DNA of 64,000 nt. It comes from Kaistia defluvii. Lineage in GTDB: Bacteria > Pseudomonadota > Alphaproteobacteria > Rhizobiales > Kaistiaceae. The stretch is from the NCBI RefSeq assembly GCF_040548815.1, contig NZ_JBEPSM010000001.1:2232001-2296000 (forward strand), in the 5' to 3' direction. Position 1 is the stretch's first letter. The number at the start of each line of letters is the position of its first letter. The notes beneath the pieces are model-generated. The model ran no database searches. It was not told where the DNA came from and worked only from the letters and a program-made list of their open reading frames with translations. Shown here piece by piece: positions 8,916 through 17,695 of the stretch. The position numbers and the translations under genes were made by a program.

Positions 8916-11384
8916 ATGGCCAGTTCGAGAGCTCCGCTTGGCATTGGCGGATGGTTGCTCGTCCTCTTTGGAATCATCGTCGCGCTTGTCGGACTGGGGC
9001 TCGCCATTCCCGGCGTCCAGCTGATCCTGCTCGGCGGCTCCTGGTATTACGCGCTGGCCGGCATCGGCCTCGTCGTCGTCGGCATTCTCTACATCCTGCG
9101 CCGGCCGGTCGCGCCCTGGCTCTACATCGCCATTCTGCTCGCCACCCTCGCCTGGGCGCTCTGGGAAGTCGGCCTCGATTTCTGGCCGCTAGTGCCGCGC
9201 CTTGTCGCGCCGGCCGTGCTCGCCGTCTTCGCGCTTCTGCTGGTGCCGGCCTTCCCGGCGCGCGGCCGCAGTTCGGCCCCCGCCCTTCTCGGCGCGCTGG
9301 CCCTGATCGTCGCGCTCGGCGCCACGGCCTATTATGCCTTCACGCCGCATGGCGTGATCCGCAATGCGGTCGCCTCGGCCGATGCGCCGCCGGCCGTCCC
9401 CGCAGCGGCGGCGGGCGCCACCGACTGGCGCCAGTATGGCCGCACCTCGCACGGCACGCGCTACGCGCCGATCGACCAGATCAACCGCGACAACGTCAAG
9501 GACCTGAGGGTCGCCTGGACCTTCCAGACCGGCGACCCCGCGGTTTCGGGCTCGGAAGACCAGAACACGCCGCTCCAGGTGGGCGACACGGTCTATACCT
9601 GCTCGCCGCACAACATCGTCCACGCCCTGAACGCCGAAACCGGCGCGCTGCGCTGGAAATTCGATCCGCAGGCGAAGTCGCCGCTCTGGCAGCGTTGCCG
9701 TGGCGTAAGCTACTATGAGCCGGTGACCGTGCCGGCCGCCGCGGCGCCTGCCGCCACCGAGGCAACGCCGGCTCCCACCGATGGCACGGAGACGGCCGCC
9801 ACCCCGGCCACCGAAGCTCCCGCCGCCACCCCGGCTCCGGCCCCGGTCGCCGACAATTGCGGCGCCCGCATCGTCATGACGACGATCGACGCGCGGCTGA
9901 TCCAGATCGACGCCAAGACCGGCCAGCCCTGCACGGGCTTCGGCAATAACGGCACGGTCGATCTCAAGAACGGCATGGGCGACGTCAAGGCCGGCTTCTA
10001 CTTCCAGACCTCGGCCCCGACCGTCATGCGCGACCTGATCCTGGTCGGCGGCTGGGTCTGGGACAATGTCGAGACCGGCGAGCCCTCGGGCGCGGTCCGC
10101 GCCTTCAACGCCCGCACCGGCGAACTCGCCTGGGCCTGGGATCTCGGCAACCCGTCGATCACCGGCGCCCCGCCGGCCGGCGAGAGCTATACGCGCGGCA
10201 CGCCCAATGTCTGGTCGACGCCGAGCTATGACGACGCGCTCGGCCTCGTCTACCTGCCGACCGGCAATGCGACGCCGGACTTCTTCGGCGCGCACCGCTC
10301 CAAGGCGGCGGAGGATTACACCGCCTCGGTGGTGGCGCTCGACATGGCCACCGGCCGCGAGCGCTGGAAGTTCCAGACCGTGCATCACGACCTCTGGGAC
10401 TATGACGTTCCCTCGCAGCCGGCGCTCTACGACGTGCCGGACGGCAAGGGCGGCACGACGCCGGCTTTGATCCAGGTCACCAAGCGCGGCCAGATCTTCA
10501 TGCTCGACCGGCGCGACGGCAAGCCGATCGCCGAAGTGCAGGAAAAGCCCGTTCCCCAGACCGGCGGCGTCAAGGAGGACTTCCTCTCCCCGACCCAGCC
10601 CTATTCGGTCGGCATGCCCTCGATCGGCACGGAGCCCTTCACCGAGGCGCGGATGTGGGGCGCGACCCCGTTCGACCAGCTCTACTGCCGCATCGAGTTC
10701 AAGAAGATGCGCTATGAGGGCGAATTCACCCCGCCCGGCACCACCCGCTCGCTGATCTTCCCGGGCTATTATGGCGGCATGAACTGGGGCAGCGCCTCGG
10801 TCGATGAAGCCAACGGCCTGCTCGTCGTCAACGACATCCGCATGCCGCAGTTCGTCGAACTGCTGCCGCGCGAGGTGGCTGACAATTACGGCCCGTCGGC
10901 GGCGCATGACGGCCTCGGCACGCAGAAGGGCACGCCCTATGGCGCGCTGAAGAACGGCTTCCTGTCGCCGCTCGGCGTGCCCTGCCACCAGCCGCCCTAT
11001 GGCACGATCACCGGCATCGACCTGAAGACGCGCCAGATTGCCTGGCAGGTTCCGGCCGGCACGCTGCAGGATACCGGCCCGCTCGGCATGAAGACCGGCC
11101 TGCAGATCCCGGTCGGCATGCCCTCGCTGGGCGGTCCCACGACAACCGCCGGCGGCCTGGTCTTCTATGCCGGCACGCAGGACTATTATCTGCGCGCGCT
11201 CGACAGCAAGACGGGCGACGAACTCTGGAAGGGCCGCCTTCCCGTCGGCGCCCAGGCGACCCCGATGACCTATGTTTCGCCGGAATCCGGTCGCCAGTTC
11301 GTGGTGATTTCGGCCGGCGGCGCGCGCCAGTCGCCCGATCGCGGCGATTACATCATCGCCTACAGCCTGCCCAAGGCGAACTGA
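8916..11384 (+). CDS. Membrane-bound PQQ-dependent glucose/quinate-type dehydrogenase
   Basis: 822 residues. Four to five membrane helices fill residues 1-140, then a periplasmic eight-bladed quinoprotein propeller begins at TDWRQYGRTSHGTRYAP. PQQ-family motifs are clear: LRVAWTFQTGD, WSTPSYDDALGLVYLPTGN, HHDLWDYDVPSQPALYD and GGPTTTAGGLVFYAGT. It oxidises a sugar or cyclitol and passes electrons to ubiquinone. An Ala/Pro/Thr-rich stretch of about 45 residues (about 270-315) is inserted between CRGVSYYEP and CGARIVMTT, longer than I expect for the family. No pqq biosynthesis genes are in the window. GAGGTG precedes the ATG. Confidence 0.9.
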   Translation: MASSRAPLGIGGWLLVLFGIIVALVGLGLAIPGVQLILLGGSWYYALAGIGLVVVGILYILRRPVAPWLYIAILLATLAWALWEVGLDFWPLVPRLVAPAVLAVFALLLVPAFPARGRSSAPALLGALALIVALGATAYYAFTPHGVIRNAVASADAPPAVPAAAAGATDWRQYGRTSHGTRYAPIDQINRDNVKDLRVAWTFQTGDPAVSGSEDQNTPLQVGDTVYTCSPHNIVHALNAETGALRWKFDPQAKSPLWQRCRGVSYYEPVTVPAAAAPAATEATPAPTDGTETAATPATEAPAATPAPAPVADNCGARIVMTTIDARLIQIDAKTGQPCTGFGNNGTVDLKNGMGDVKAGFYFQTSAPTVMRDLILVGGWVWDNVETGEPSGAVRAFNARTGELAWAWDLGNPSITGAPPAGESYTRGTPNVWSTPSYDDALGLVYLPTGNATPDFFGAHRSKAAEDYTASVVALDMATGRERWKFQTVHHDLWDYDVPSQPALYDVPDGKGGTTPALIQVTKRGQIFMLDRRDGKPIAEVQEKPVPQTGGVKEDFLSPTQPYSVGMPSIGTEPFTEARMWGATPFDQLYCRIEFKKMRYEGEFTPPGTTRSLIFPGYYGGMNWGSASVDEANGLLVVNDIRMPQFVELLPREVADNYGPSAAHDGLGTQKGTPYGALKNGFLSPLGVPCHQPPYGTITGIDLKTRQIAWQVPAGTLQDTGPLGMKTGLQIPVGMPSLGGPTTTAGGLVFYAGTQDYYLRALDSKTGDELWKGRLPVGAQATPMTYVSPESGRQFVVISAGGARQSPDRGDYIIAYSLPKAN

Positions 11385-11411
11385 CCCGCATCCAGCAATG
11401 CGAACAATCCG

Positions 11412-11441
11412 AGGGAGGGTGCGCAAGCGCCCTCCCTTTTT
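11412..11441 (+). terminator. Rho-independent terminator after the PQQ dehydrogenase
   Basis: AGGGAGGGTGC-GCAA-GCGCCCTCCCT followed by TTTTT. The stem is long and nearly perfect with a stable tetraloop, 27 bases after the stop. Confidence 0.92.
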
Positions 11442-11684
11442 CGTTAGCGATGCCCGATCGCCATCGCGTGACCAAGCTCCCCAAGGTGAGCCGGCATCCG
11501 CCGGAGGCGAAAAACGCGCAATGAACGACCCCGACATTCTTCAAAATTAAAAACGACTGCCTTTATCGTCTAAGGCGTCATTCCTAGTCTGAAGACACGG
11601 TCGGATGATCGACCGCCGCGGCGATTTCAGGATTGGCTTGCCCCGCGCCAACAACGGCTAAGCCCCAAAGGGAGCACGACGCCC

Positions 11685-11705
11685 ATGACAACCCGGCTCT
11701 GTTGA
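11685..11705 (+). CDS. Possible cysteine leader peptide MTTRLC upstream of tauA
   Basis: A six-codon frame, Met-Thr-Thr-Arg-Leu-Cys-stop, preceded by AAAGGGAG about ten bases upstream of its ATG. It ends 126 bases before tauA. Short Arg/Cys-ending upstream frames act as cysteine-sensing attenuators of sulfur genes in other bacteria such as mycobacteria. The position in front of a taurine importer fits that idea, but the frame is so short that it could be chance. Confidence 0.35.
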   Translation: MTTRLC

Positions 11706-11738
11706 CCGACGGATCGGTCGAGATCGCCTGATGGCGAT

Positions 11739-11755
11739 GCCGCGCAGCGCGCGGC
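11739..11755 (+). promoter_or_regulatory. Hairpin between leader peptide and tauA
   Basis: GCCGCGC-AGC-GCGCGGC, a seven-base perfect stem starting 33 bases after the leader-peptide stop. A smaller stem (ATCGCC-TGAT-GGCGAT) lies just before it and overlaps little, so alternative foldings are possible. No T-run follows. Confidence 0.3.
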
Positions 11756-11830
11756 GCTTTCCAACCTCTTTGCATTCCCCGCGCTCCCGTTCAGCGAACG
11801 GATGCCTGCGCGCTACTCTCAGGACAAACC

Positions 11831-12847
11831 ATGTCACGCATCACCCGCCGCACCTTCGTTGCCACGGCCGCCGCGATCGGCCTCACCTTCGCCGCCGGGG
11901 CCACGGCCCGCGCCGACCAGACCAAGCTGACGATCGGCTACCAGACCGTCGTCGAGCCCTCCAAGGTCCCGCAGGCCGACGGCGTCTACGAGAAGGCCGC
12001 CAACGCCACGATCGACTGGAAAAAGTTCGATTCCGGCGCCGACGTCATCGCCGCGATCGCTTCCGGCGCGGTGGATATCGGCTATGTCGGCTCCAGCCCG
12101 CTCGCCGCCGCCGCCAGCCGCGAACTGCCGATCGAGACGATCTTCGTCGTCGGGCTGATCGGCGAATCCGAGGCGCTCGTCGTGCGCAACGGCGCCAACA
12201 TCAACGAACCGAAGGATCTCGTCGGCAAGAAGATCGCCGTGCCTTTCGTCTCGACCACGCATTACAGCCTGCTCGCGGCGCTGAAGCACTGGAACATCGA
12301 TCCGAAGACCGTCGAAGTCCTCAACCTGCGTCCCCCCGAGATCGCCGCCGCCTGGGAGCGGGGCGACATCGACGCGGCCTATGTCTGGGATCCCGCGCTC
12401 GGCAAGATCAAGGAGAACGGCAAGGTCCTGACCGACTCGGCCCAGGTCGCCACCTTCGGCGCGCCGACCTTCGACGCCTGGATCGTCCGCAAGGAATTCG
12501 CCGATGCGCATCCCGACGCGGTCAAGGCCTTCGTCAAGGTGACCGGCCAGTCCTATGCCGACTTCCGCGCCAAGCCGGACGCCTGGGATGCCAAGTCGGA
12601 ACAGGCAGCCAAGATCGCCCGCCTGACCGGCGCCAAGGTCGAGGAAGTCCCGGCGCTGCTGAAGGGCTACCACTTCCCGCTGTTGGAGGAGCAGGCGTCG
12701 AACGCGCTGCTCGGCGGCGGCACGGTGAAGGCGGTCGCCGACGCCTCGGCCTTCCTCAAGGAGCAGGGCAAGATCCCGGCCGTGCTGCCCGACTATAGCG
12801 GCTACGTCACCACCAAGTTCGTCACCGAGGCACAGGCTTCCAACTGA
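11831..12847 (+). CDS. tauA: Taurine ABC transporter, substrate-binding protein
   Basis: 338 residues, periplasmic. A twin-arginine-like signal (ITRRTFVATAAAIG) precedes cleavage near ARA-DQ. The mature part matches TauA throughout: TIGYQTVVEPSKVPQADG, the WKKFDSGADV and GSSPLAAAASRELPIE loops, and the conserved VPFVSTTHYSLLAALKHW and YVWDPAL segments. It captures taurine and delivers it to TauC. It is first gene of tauABC. No taurine dioxygenase (tauD) follows, so the desulfonating enzyme must be encoded elsewhere. Confidence 0.92.
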   Translation: MSRITRRTFVATAAAIGLTFAAGATARADQTKLTIGYQTVVEPSKVPQADGVYEKAANATIDWKKFDSGADVIAAIASGAVDIGYVGSSPLAAAASRELPIETIFVVGLIGESEALVVRNGANINEPKDLVGKKIAVPFVSTTHYSLLAALKHWNIDPKTVEVLNLRPPEIAAAWERGDIDAAYVWDPALGKIKENGKVLTDSAQVATFGAPTFDAWIVRKEFADAHPDAVKAFVKVTGQSYADFRAKPDAWDAKSEQAAKIARLTGAKVEEVPALLKGYHFPLLEEQASNALLGGGTVKAVADASAFLKEQGKIPAVLPDYSGYVTTKFVTEAQASN

Positions 12848-12895
12848 GGTCGTCGTGGCGGCCGTCGGCGGCCGGGCCAAGCCGCGACAACACCC

Positions 12896-12930
12896 GGCCC
12901 GTTCCGCGCCCCTCTGTCGCGGAACGGGCC
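12896..12930 (+). promoter_or_regulatory. Strong hairpin between tauA and tauB
   Basis: GGCCCGTTCCGCG and CGCGGAACGGGCC form a perfect 13-base stem with a nine-base loop, 48 bases after the tauA stop. No proper T-run follows, so it is more likely a 3' RNA-stabilising or partial-termination structure that keeps binding-protein transcripts in excess. Confidence 0.6.
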
Positions 12931-12989
12931 AAACCGTTTTCGGGGCGGTTGCCGTTCGGCACATACGTAGCGGACCAACCCGTGCTCGC

Positions 12990-13072
12990 CGTCATCCCGG
13001 GCTTGACCCGGGATCCATTCAGCCGACGTGCGACGGAAGCTGAATGGATCCCCGCCTTCGCGGGGATGACGC
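12990..13072. repeat. Palindromic intergenic repeat (CGTCATCCC type)
   Basis: Starts GTCATCCCGGGCTTGACCCG and ends CCCCGCCTTCGCGGGGATGAC, with a central GATCCATTCAG...CTGAATGGATC pair. Each end is itself a small hairpin. Such elements are scattered through many alphaproteobacterial genomes. It is inserted between tauA and tauB. Confidence 0.8.
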
Positions 13073-13132
13073 CGGAGCGGCGGGAACTTTGGCGAACAAG
13101 CGCCAGCAGTCGGCAAGGAAGGACGAACACCC

Positions 13133-13903
13133 ATGCCCCATCTCACGCTGGAAAACGTCTCGCTCCGCTATGATGGCGGGGCGCCGGTGCTTTCGAATGT
13201 CTCGCTCGACATCGCCTCGGGCGAATTCATCGTCATCGTCGGGCGCTCCGGCTGCGGCAAGACTTCCCTGCTCAACCTTGCCGCCGGCTTCCTCACGCCC
13301 GACTCCGGCCGCGTCCTGGTCGACGGCAGGCCCGTCGCCGGACCCGGCGCCGAGCGCGCCGTCGTCTTCCAGAACGATGCGCTGTTCCCCTGGCTGTCGA
13401 CGGCGGAAAACGTCGCCTTCGCCGCGCGCCTCGCCGGCGTCGCCCAGGCCGAGCGGCGACGCCAGGCCGACCGCCTGCTCGACATCGTCGGCCTTGCCGG
13501 GCTCGGCGACCGGCCCATCTGGCAGCTCTCCGGCGGCCAGCGCCAGCGCGTCGGCCTGGCTCGGGCGCTCGCCGCCGATCCCGCCTTCCTGCTGATGGAC
13601 GAGCCGCTCGGCGCGCTCGACGCGATGACCCGCGAGGGGATGCAGGACCTGCTGCTCAACGCCTGGCACCAAAGCGGCGCCGGCACGCTGCTGATCACCC
13701 ATGGCGTCGAGGAAGCGCTCTACCTCGCCACCCGCATCATCGTCATGGCGCCCGCCCCCGGACGCATCATTCGCCGGCTCGACGTCGATTTCGGCCGGCG
13801 TCGCCTGGCCGGGGAAAGCGCCCGTTCGATCAAGTCGAGCCCGACCTTCGTCGCGGCGCGCGAAGACCTGCTCGACAGCATCTTTGAGAGGGAAGCGGCA
13901 TGA
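13133..13903 (+). CDS. tauB: Taurine ABC transporter, ATP-binding protein
   Basis: 256 residues, cytoplasmic ATPase. Walker A GRSGCGKTS at about residue 38, Q-loop VVFQNDALFPWL, ABC signature LSGGQRQRV, Walker B FLLMDEPLGALD and the switch His in LLITHGVEEA are all intact. The stop overlaps the tauC start (ATGA), so the two are translationally coupled. The 285-base spacer to tauA is unusually long for this operon and carries a hairpin and a repeat. Confidence 0.92.
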   Translation: MPHLTLENVSLRYDGGAPVLSNVSLDIASGEFIVIVGRSGCGKTSLLNLAAGFLTPDSGRVLVDGRPVAGPGAERAVVFQNDALFPWLSTAENVAFAARLAGVAQAERRRQADRLLDIVGLAGLGDRPIWQLSGGQRQRVGLARALAADPAFLLMDEPLGALDAMTREGMQDLLLNAWHQSGAGTLLITHGVEEALYLATRIIVMAPAPGRIIRRLDVDFGRRRLAGESARSIKSSPTFVAAREDLLDSIFEREAA

Positions 13904-14748
13904 GCCTCGATCTTGCGGAAGCCAGCCTCGCACCGTCCCGCGCAGAATCCGAAGCAGCCCGGCCGCCCACGCCCCCGCGCAAGCGCCCGGTCGTCGCGAT
14001 CACCGCCGGCCTGACCCTCACCGCCCTGCTGCTCGCCTGGACGATCGCGTCGCATTTCCGGCTCGTCTCGGCTCTGTTCCTGCCGTCCCCCTTCGAGGTC
14101 AGCCGGGCGTTCCTGACGGTCGCGCACGAGGGTTTCGTCGACGCGACGCTGTGGCAGCACCTTTCCGCCAGCCTCGGCCGCGTCTTCGCAGCCCTCGTCG
14201 GCGCGACGCTGATTGCCGTGCCGGTCGGCTTCGCCATCGGCTCGAGCCGCATCGGCCGCGGCATCTTCGATCCCATCATCGAGTTCCTGCGGCCGATCCC
14301 GCCGCTCGCCTATCTGCCGCTGGTGATCATCTGGTTCGGCATCGGCGAGCCTTCTAAGATCCTGATCATCGGCATCGCCATGCTGGCGCCGATCGTCATT
14401 TCCACCACGTCCGGCGTGAAGGGCGTCGACCCCGACCGCCTCAACGCTGCGCGCTCGCTCGGCGCCACGCGCGGCCAGTTGCTTCGCCATGTCGTGCTCC
14501 CCAGCGCCCTGCCCTCGATCCTGACCGGCATCCGCATCGCGCTCGGCGCCGGCTGGTCGACCCTGGTCGCGGCCGAACTGGTCGCCGCCTCGCGGGGCCT
14601 CGGCTTCATGATCCAGTCGGCGGCGCAATTCCTGGTCACCGACGTGGTCCTGATGGGCATCCTCGTCATCGCCGCCGTCGCCTTCGCGCTGGAGGCGATC
14701 CTGCGCTGGATCGAGCGTCGCCTGGTGCCCTGGGCGGGCAAGGCCTAG
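13900..14748 (+). CDS. tauC: Taurine ABC transporter, permease
   Basis: 282 residues with about six membrane helices and the BPD_transp_1 coupling loop (NAARSLGATRGQLLRHVVLPSA). A 40-residue hydrophilic, proline-rich N-terminus precedes the first helix. The motif WFGIGEPSKILIIG is typical of TauC/SsuC permeases. It overlaps tauB by four bases and forms the membrane channel of the importer. Confidence 0.92.
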   Translation: MSLDLAEASLAPSRAESEAARPPTPPRKRPVVAITAGLTLTALLLAWTIASHFRLVSALFLPSPFEVSRAFLTVAHEGFVDATLWQHLSASLGRVFAALVGATLIAVPVGFAIGSSRIGRGIFDPIIEFLRPIPPLAYLPLVIIWFGIGEPSKILIIGIAMLAPIVISTTSGVKGVDPDRLNAARSLGATRGQLLRHVVLPSALPSILTGIRIALGAGWSTLVAAELVAASRGLGFMIQSAAQFLVTDVVLMGILVIAAVAFALEAILRWIERRLVPWAGKA

Positions 14749-14768
14749 GTGTCTCGGACGCTGGGTTG

Positions 14769-14798
14769 TTGAACGATTAAGCCCTCGCGCCCTAGACT
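14769..14798 (+). promoter_or_regulatory. Candidate sigma-70 promoter of the patatin-like gene
   Basis: TTGAAC, an 18-base spacer and TAGACT, ending 32 bases before the GTG start. Only partial matches, but suitably placed after tauC. Confidence 0.4.
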
Positions 14799-14830
14799 GC
14801 CTTGCAGGGACGGGGCGGAGGGGGGCGACA

Positions 14831-16294
14831 GTGCGAGATGGGTGGGGAGCAGCGCTGCGGCTGGTCGTGCTGGCGGCCGGGATCGCCGTGTCGGGGTGTT
14901 CGGCCACCGACACCACGCCCATCAACCAGACGCGGACGCAGGCAGGACCGCCCTCGCCCGCCGCCCTTCCCGATCCCGACGATGACGGCGGCACCATCCT
15001 GGCGCTGGCCTTTTCCGGCGGCGGCACCCGCGCCGCCGCCTTCGCCTATGGCGCGCTGACCGAGCTCGACACGCTCATCATCGACGAGCATCCCACCGAA
15101 CGCAGCCTGGTCGACGACGTCCGCTCGGTCGCCGGCACCTCCGGCGGCGCCGTCATGGCCGCCTATCTCGGCTACAAGGGCAAGGAGGGATATGCCGACT
15201 TCCGCGATCGTTTCCTGGCGATGGACGCCGAGAGCTACATGCGGACCCTCTTCACGCCGAGCAATCTGGCGCGCACCGTCGTCGATGGCGGCGCCAATGA
15301 CCGCAACAGCTTCGGCCGCTGGCTGGACGAACAGCTCTTCGAGGGCGCGACCTTCGCGGCCTTCCACAAGCCGGACAGGCCGATCGTCTGGATCACCGCC
15401 TCCGACATCTACAACCGCACGCCGTTCCTCTTCACCCAGGATACTTTCTCGGCGCTTTGCAGCGATCTCGACCAGGTGAAGATCGCCGATGCGGTCGCCG
15501 CTTCGGCGGCGGTTCCGGTCGTGTTCTCGCCCGTCATCCTCGCCACGCCGGCCAAGGGCCAGTGCCAGTATCAAAGGCCCGCTTGGCTGCAGCGGGCGAT
15601 CGATTCCGACAACCCGTCCGTCCGCCTGCAGGCCTATGCGCGGATGCTCGATTCCTACCAGTCCAACAGCGATCTCAAATATGTCCGCCTTCTGGATGGC
15701 GGCCTGACCGACAATCTCGGCATCAGCGCGATGTCGCTGGAGCGGGCCCAGGCCACCACGCCCTATGCCCCGCTGTCGGCGTATCAGGCGGTGCGCATCC
15801 GCCACTTCCTGTTCATCGTGACCGATGCCGGCGTCCAGAACGAATATGACTGGGGCGTATCGCAGCAGCCGCCGCATATCGGCAAGATCCTGCGCTCGGT
15901 CGCGGATACGACGATCTCGGCCTCCACCCGCCACGGCTTCGACGCGGTCGACCTCGCCTTCAACCAGTGGCAGCAGCAGCTGATCGAATATCGCTGCGGC
16001 CTTACCAATGCGCAGGTGCTGCGCACGCGCGGCACGCTCGTCGGCTGGAACTGCCGCGATGTCGTCGTCACCACCGAGCACCTGTCGTTCCGCAACGCCG
16101 ACCCGTCGCTATACCGGGCGCTCAACAACATCCCGACCCGGCTGCGCCTCGACAAGCAGCAGGTCGATCTGGTGATCCAGGCCGGCCGCGAGGCGGTGCG
16201 GAACAATGCGAACATCCAGAAGGTCGCCCGCGAAACGCGCCAGCGCGCCCGGATCTTCGACGCGATCGGCCGGGCCCAGATGGCGCGCAACTGA
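14831..16294 (+). CDS. Patatin-like phospholipase, predicted lipoprotein
   Basis: 487 residues. The N-terminus LRLVVLAAGIAVSGC is a lipoprotein signal with the lipobox VSGC, so the protein is probably membrane-anchored on the periplasmic side. The patatin domain starts at ALAFSGGGTRAAAFAYG (oxyanion loop). It has the nucleophile elbow GTSGGAV and the catalytic aspartate in DGGLTDNLG, so the Ser-Asp dyad is intact. It should hydrolyse acyl esters of lipids. The start is GTG, five bases after GGAGGGGG. It converges on the hemerythrin gene with eight bases between stops. Confidence 0.85.
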   Translation: MRDGWGAALRLVVLAAGIAVSGCSATDTTPINQTRTQAGPPSPAALPDPDDDGGTILALAFSGGGTRAAAFAYGALTELDTLIIDEHPTERSLVDDVRSVAGTSGGAVMAAYLGYKGKEGYADFRDRFLAMDAESYMRTLFTPSNLARTVVDGGANDRNSFGRWLDEQLFEGATFAAFHKPDRPIVWITASDIYNRTPFLFTQDTFSALCSDLDQVKIADAVAASAAVPVVFSPVILATPAKGQCQYQRPAWLQRAIDSDNPSVRLQAYARMLDSYQSNSDLKYVRLLDGGLTDNLGISAMSLERAQATTPYAPLSAYQAVRIRHFLFIVTDAGVQNEYDWGVSQQPPHIGKILRSVADTTISASTRHGFDAVDLAFNQWQQQLIEYRCGLTNAQVLRTRGTLVGWNCRDVVVTTEHLSFRNADPSLYRALNNIPTRLRLDKQQVDLVIQAGREAVRNNANIQKVARETRQRARIFDAIGRAQMARN

Positions 16295-16302
16295 CGCCGC
16301 GC

Positions 16303-16887
16303 TCAGATGCCGATTCCGTCCTCGGTCCGGTCGAGGATCAGCGGGATGATCAGGTCTTCCTCGTCGGCGAGATGGCGCATCAGCCCCGCGAGCATGGCGC
16401 CGCTCGCATCGGCATAGGCATTGCTTGCCCGCAGCAGGGCATCGCGATCGCCATCGAGCGACCGCAGCAAGCCGTTCGCCGTCTCGGCCACGGAATCGAT
16501 CCAGTGATGGATCGTCTGGTGATCTCCGTCTAGCAGTTCGAAGCCATGCGCCAGGCGTGGCTCCGCCGCCGTGAAGACGGGAAAATACTGGTAGTCCTCA
16601 ATCTGGTGATGGCCCTCGAGCTCGCCGAGAAAGCGCTGCAGCCGCGGCACCAGCCAAGGGCCGAAGGCGCGCGGCTCGATCCTGCCTTCCCGGAAATCCA
16701 CCAGCCCGGCGGCCATGATCCGGCCCTGCTCGCGAAAAGCATCATGGCGCTGCAGCCAGAAGCGCGCCGTCATGCCGAGATTGGCGTGGCCGGTCCAGAC
16801 CTCGCGCGGATAGAGCTCGGCGAGGAAGCGCAGCGTCTCCGGCAATCCGGTACGGGTTTCGAGCGCAAGCGTGGCGGGATCGGTCAT
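16303..16887 (-). CDS. Hemerythrin HHE domain protein
   Basis: 194 residues, four-helix bundle. Iron-ligand candidates are H and E in GHANLGM, HHQIEDYQYFP, DGDHQTIHHW and HLADEEDLIIP, in the expected order for a di-iron hemerythrin-like site. Proposed role is O2, NO or iron sensing or storage in the cytoplasm; not proven. The ATG at 16887 starts the homologous part; a longer in-frame extension to 17055 is basic and unlike the family. Confidence 0.8.
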   Translation of the reverse strand: MTDPATLALETRTGLPETLRFLAELYPREVWTGHANLGMTARFWLQRHDAFREQGRIMAAGLVDFREGRIEPRAFGPWLVPRLQRFLGELEGHHQIEDYQYFPVFTAAEPRLAHGFELLDGDHQTIHHWIDSVAETANGLLRSLDGDRDALLRASNAYADASGAMLAGLMRHLADEEDLIIPLILDRTEDGIGI

Positions 16888-17130
16888 GGGCACCTTGGGC
16901 CGCGAAGGCCGGAAAAGCGTCGGGACGGGACAAGGTCCCAGAGATAGGGATCGGAACGGCCAAACCAAGGGATGCGCCCTCGCCCGCGCCGGCGCGATTC
17001 GGCCGGGTGGCATGAAAGCGACTTCGCAAACCTTGCCGCGAAGCGCTATCAACAAGCCAGCACCGCCGCAACCGGGCAGGATTCGACAAGGGCCGAGCGT
17101 TCCGGCGCCGCCAAGCCGAGGGGAAAGACC

Positions 17131-17685
17131 TTGACCACATGGATTGTTCTAGCCGTGATCGTGGCCGCCGCGTTCTATGCGGTCAGCCTGTACAACAACC
17201 TCGTCACCAAGCGGAACCTCGCCCATGAGGGCTGGAGCGGCATCGACGTCCAGCTGAAGCGCCGCGCCGACCTGATCCCCAACCTGGTCGAGACGGTCAA
17301 GGGCTATGCCGCGCATGAGAAGGGCATCTTCGAGGATGTCGCCGCCAAGCGCGCGGCCAGCATGAACGCCGGCGACGTCAAGAGCCAGGCCGCCGCCGAC
17401 CAGGCGCTTTCCGGCGCGCTCGGCCGGCTGATCGCGATCTCCGAGGCCTATCCGGACCTGAAAGCCGACGCGAATTTCCGGGAGCTCCAGGCCCAGCTCG
17501 CCAGCGTCGAGGACGAGATGCAGATGGCGCGCCGCTATTACAACGGCACGGTGCGCGACCTGAACACCGCGATCCAGACCTTCCCCGCCGTGCTGGTCGC
17601 CAACATGTTCGGCTTCCACGCCGAGGCCTTCTACGAGATCGAGGATCGCGCCGCCGCGCAGATCCCGCCCAAGGTCTCGTTCTGA
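17131..17685 (+). CDS. LemA family protein
   Basis: 184 residues. One N-terminal membrane helix (WIVLAVIVAAAFYAVSLYN) is followed by the LemA helical bundle, with hallmark sequences LVTKRNLAHEGWSGIDVQLKRR, DLIPNLVETVKGYA and the C-terminal YNGTVRDLNTAIQTFP. I chose TTG at 17131 because GAGGGGAAAG precedes it by a few bases and the length then fits the family; ATG-started versions would add a foreign extension. It is paired with the DUF2207 gene ten bases downstream. Confidence 0.85.
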   Translation: MTTWIVLAVIVAAAFYAVSLYNNLVTKRNLAHEGWSGIDVQLKRRADLIPNLVETVKGYAAHEKGIFEDVAAKRAASMNAGDVKSQAAADQALSGALGRLIAISEAYPDLKADANFRELQAQLASVEDEMQMARRYYNGTVRDLNTAIQTFPAVLVANMFGFHAEAFYEIEDRAAAQIPPKVSF

Positions 17686-17695
17686 GGCGTTATCC

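Larger units (their letters stand above)
11442..11830. promoter_or_regulatory. Leader region of the tau operon
   Basis: 389 bases without a large gene. An AT-rich patch at 11543-11570 could hold the promoter. A six-codon reading frame ending in Cys-stop is at 11685-11705, and short hairpins follow it. This layout resembles an attenuator for a sulfur-acquisition operon (inference). Confidence 0.4.

Noticed and set aside
9189..11537. 782-codon minus-strand frame opposite the PQQ dehydrogenase
   Set aside because: Same high-GC shadow effect; the plus strand carries an unmistakable quinoprotein, with a terminator on that strand.
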